Source: CAZNMF01 sp035547155 | GTDB lineage: Bacteria; Acidobacteriota; Vicinamibacteria; Vicinamibacterales; SCN-69-37 | Length of the DNA stretch: 6,683 bases | Direction: 5' to 3' | Assembly: GCA_035547155.1 (NCBI GenBank) | Contig: DASZVJ010000142.1 | Coordinates: 1-6,683 of the forward strand | Shown here: in pieces, positions 4,760-6,683 of the stretch | Layout: each line of letters opens with the position of its first letter | Position numbering within the stretch: position 1 is the stretch's first letter | Notes under the pieces: model-generated | Told to the model about the DNA's origin: nothing | The model's database searches: none | Seen by the model: the letters and a program-made list of their open reading frames with translations, nothing else | Program-made: the position numbers and the translations under genes

Positions 4760-6163
4760 CTACGCTCGCGCTGCGGGCTCCATTTCGCGTCCCGCGATGG
4801 GCTCGATGAAATGGTGGAACGCGTCGGCGTGGCCCTGGGCGATGAGCTCGCTGACGGTGCGCTGGCGGTCGGACGCCTCGTCGTAGACGCCGCCGAAATC
4901 GAACGGGCCGATCGGGTTGTGATCGGGACGGACGAGGAAGACCGACGAGAACCGGCGCGCGCAGAGCGCGGCGGTGTCGGCGATCGCGGCCGTCTCGATC
5001 GCGCGGGCCAGCTCGCCGATCCGCGCGCGGAGATCGATCGGCCGCGGACGCAGCGCGTGCGGCGTGGCGGCCGGCGGCGCGGGGCTCACCAGGATCACCT
5101 GTTCGACGCCGATCGCGGCCATCTCGTCGATCAGCCGCGTCGCCAGTTCCGGCCGATCGCACAGCCGGTGCCGCTCGCCACGCCAATAGCTCGCGGGTGG
5201 AAATTCGACGGTCGCCGGCGTCGTGACGACGGGCAACCGCAGCGCGCCGTCGAGGAGACTCACGAGCGTCTCGCGCAGCGGGCCGGTGAGATCGACGGTC
5301 TCGCCTTCGCGCGGCCCGCCGCCCACGCGCCTCGCCTCGAATGCCCCACGCGCAGACGCCCCGAGCACGGCGCCGACGAGATCCTGCCGCGCATCGAGAT
5401 CGTGGACCGCGATCAGCACTTCGTGGAATCCGGGCTGCCCGAAGTTGTCGGCAAGCACGTCGACGTAGCGCCGGCCGACCTCCGACGGCGACGGCCGCGG
5501 CTCGTTCGACGCGCCGCGCACCAGACCCCAGATCGTCTCGATCGCCAACGCCGCCGGCTCGGTCGCATCGAGCGGCGACGAGAGCAGGCGCCACCAGAAC
5601 GCGCCGATCACACGGCGGCGCGATCGCTCGCCGCGCGCCGCTTGAATCGCCGACACGGCGAGCACCGCGGCGATGATCAGGACCGCGAGCACGAGCACGC
5701 GCGGCAGGATCGTCGGGAGGATCGGCGGGTCGAACAGCGCCTCGACGCCGCGGCGGTAGAACGCGAACAAGTCGGCCGAGACACCGGTCAGGCTGACGAG
5801 CGCCGCCAGCGTGCCGAGCGCGTAGACCGCGGCCGCCGCGACGAGCACGAGGAGCGGCGAGACAAGGAGCACGAGGCACGCGAGCAGGCCGGCGAACGCC
5901 CATCGCAGCGCCGTGCGCCACCGGTAGGCCCGGCGCAGACGCGGATCGGTCCATGGCCCGGCCGCGTCCCAGATGCGCGCGCCGCCGTCGACCGACGCCG
6001 CGAGCGCGGTGAGCGCGCCGGCGCCATGCGCGGCGATGACGTCAATCTTGATGCCCGCTTCGAGAATCGCGCGCAGCGCGCCGGCCTGATAGGCGCCAGC
6101 CGTCCCGGTTCCGCACAGCAGCACGCCGGTGCGGAGGCGCGGCGAATAGGCGGTCTCGGTCAC
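4760..6163 (-). CDS. Patatin-fold membrane protein with apparently lost catalytic Ser-Asp dyad
   Basis: A 467-residue protein. The N-terminus has the patatin phosphate/oxyanion loop: GVLLCGTGTAGAYQAGALRAI (residues 13-33), comparable to GGGxxGxxxxGVLxxL of patatin-like phospholipases. The nucleophile elbow normally follows as GxSxG; here the aligned text is VIAAHGAGALTAL, with Gly47 (GGC, one base from Ser AGC) where serine is expected. Further on, PASYWRGERHRLCDRP (323-338) occupies the place of the Y..DGG..N.P block, with Arg328 instead of the catalytic Asp. A long uncharged hydrophobic stretch (about 88-127, room for two helices) and another at about 153-174 suggest membrane embedding, which ordinary bacterial patatins lack. 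The C-terminus ends with PFDFGGVYDEASDR and FHHFIEPIAG. Its GTG start lies 24 bases after the greA stop, so cotranscription is likely; the upstream frame reaches the greA TAG without another good start. Annotation pipelines would probably call it a patatin-like phospholipase, but lipase activity looks unlikely. Real function unknown. Confidence 0.82.
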   Translation of the reverse strand: MTETAYSPRLRTGVLLCGTGTAGAYQAGALRAILEAGIKIDVIAAHGAGALTALAASVDGGARIWDAAGPWTDPRLRRAYRWRTALRWAFAGLLACLVLLVSPLLVLVAAAAVYALGTLAALVSLTGVSADLFAFYRRGVEALFDPPILPTILPRVLVLAVLIIAAVLAVSAIQAARGERSRRRVIGAFWWRLLSSPLDATEPAALAIETIWGLVRGASNEPRPSPSEVGRRYVDVLADNFGQPGFHEVLIAVHDLDARQDLVGAVLGASARGAFEARRVGGGPREGETVDLTGPLRETLVSLLDGALRLPVVTTPATVEFPPASYWRGERHRLCDRPELATRLIDEMAAIGVEQVILVSPAPPAATPHALRPRPIDLRARIGELARAIETAAIADTAALCARRFSSVFLVRPDHNPIGPFDFGGVYDEASDRQRTVSELIAQGHADAFHHFIEPIAGREMEPAARA

Positions 6164-6187
6164 GACACGCGATCCGTCATGCGCGCG

Positions 6188-6652
6188 CTATTCCTCGTCG
6201 TGGATGGTGACGAGCCTGATGATCTCGAACTCGCGCGTGCCGCCCGGTGTCGGCGCGACGACTTCGTCGCCGGCCTCCTTGCCCACGAGCGCGCGGCCGA
6301 TCGGCGACGCCACGGACACGAGCCCGCGTTCCGGAGCGGCGTCCTCCGGCATGACGAGCTCGACGAGGATCTGCTTGCCGTGCTCGACGAGCGTCAGCTT
6401 CGATCCGAATCCCGCCTTGTCCTTCGGGATCTTCTCGAGGTTCATCAACTGGATCTGCGACACGCGCGTGCGCAGCATCGACACGCGCGCCTCCACGAAC
6501 CGCTGCCGCTCTTTCGCCGCCGCGTACTCCGCGTTCTCGCGCAAATCCCCGAGCTCGCGGGCGCGCTGGATCTCCTTCGGGAGCTCCTGCGTCAACTCAC
6601 GCTCGAGCACGGTAATCTCGTCTTCGAATCGTTTGATCAATCGGGCTTTCAT
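6188..6652 (-). CDS. greA: Transcription elongation factor GreA
   Basis: GreA enters the RNA polymerase secondary channel and stimulates cleavage of backtracked transcripts, rescuing stalled complexes. The 154-residue length fits the family (about 158). The N-terminal coiled coil spans about residues 5-75. Its tip carries ARELGDLRENAEY (31-43), with Asp36 and Glu39 matching the acidic pair that coordinates the catalytic magnesium in Escherichia coli GreA. The C-terminal FKBP-like domain has the family block VSVASPIGRALVGKEAGDEVVAPTPGG. The extreme N-terminus is unusual: in place of the common MT..G...L..EL it reads MKARLIKRFEDEITVLEREL, though the coiled-coil register appears kept. The ATG at 6652 has only a weak purine run (GAGAG) before it; the 31 bases up to the window edge show no convincing promoter, so an upstream gene or promoter may lie outside. 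The patatin-fold gene follows after 24 bases. Paralogue GreB is less likely given length and charge. Confidence 0.95.
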   Translation of the reverse strand: MKARLIKRFEDEITVLERELTQELPKEIQRARELGDLRENAEYAAAKERQRFVEARVSMLRTRVSQIQLMNLEKIPKDKAGFGSKLTLVEHGKQILVELVMPEDAAPERGLVSVASPIGRALVGKEAGDEVVAPTPGGTREFEIIRLVTIHDEE

Positions 6653-6683
6653 TGCTCTCGGGTGAGGCTAACACAGATCATCT

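Noticed and set aside
4719..5954. A 411-residue open frame on the same strand as the patatin-fold gene, in another frame
   Set aside because: It is almost pure Arg/Ala/Gly/Pro with no motif, while the overlapping frame has patatin-loop and membrane-helix features and a coherent start 24 bases after greA.

Overview
This is a GC-rich chromosomal segment holding seven protein genes: a 5'-terminal piece of uvrB that runs off the left edge, and six complete genes. The best taxonomic clue is the secreted von Willebrand A protein at 797-1696. Its N-terminal pattern (VRVPVIVL..AG.PV.GL...DFEV.ENG.PQ..VAF, then a MIDAS motif) matches the VWFA-related domain that is strongly expanded in Acidobacteriota. 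Together with high GC, frequent GTG starts (four of seven genes) and the short intergenic repeats, this suggests an Acidobacteriota genome, perhaps the Vicinamibacteria. That placement is inference, not proof.

Layout from left to right. (1) 1-716, minus: N-terminal third of UvrB. (2) 797-1696, minus: secreted VWA-domain protein, upstream of uvrB in the same direction and separated by 80 bp of repeat-like, hairpin-rich DNA. (3) 1786-3213, plus: DHH/DHHA1 phosphoesterase with a TrkA-N/RCK-like N-terminal domain, divergent from the VWA gene across 89 bp. (4) 3214-3277: a 64-bp gap between convergent stop codons, almost wholly filled by a perfect 7-bp tandem repeat of 8.3 copies. (5) 4642-3278, minus: a probable two-gene operon of a DJ-1/PfpI protein and an alpha/beta hydrolase, preceded by a candidate promoter and a perfect 14-bp palindrome. 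(6) 6652-4760, minus: greA followed 24 bp later by a membrane-embedded patatin-fold protein whose catalytic Ser and Asp both appear to be missing. A short inverted repeat sits directly on its stop codon.

These are mostly housekeeping genes (nucleotide excision repair, transcript cleavage, nucleotide phosphoester turnover) mixed with poorly characterised ones. I see no CRISPR array, transposase, phage gene, RNA gene or defence island. The points that most deserve follow-up are the pseudo-patatin, the RCK-like/DHH fusion, the leaderless-looking starts with a near-identical 13-nt start module shared by uvrB and the VWA gene, and the repeat-filled gaps between genes.
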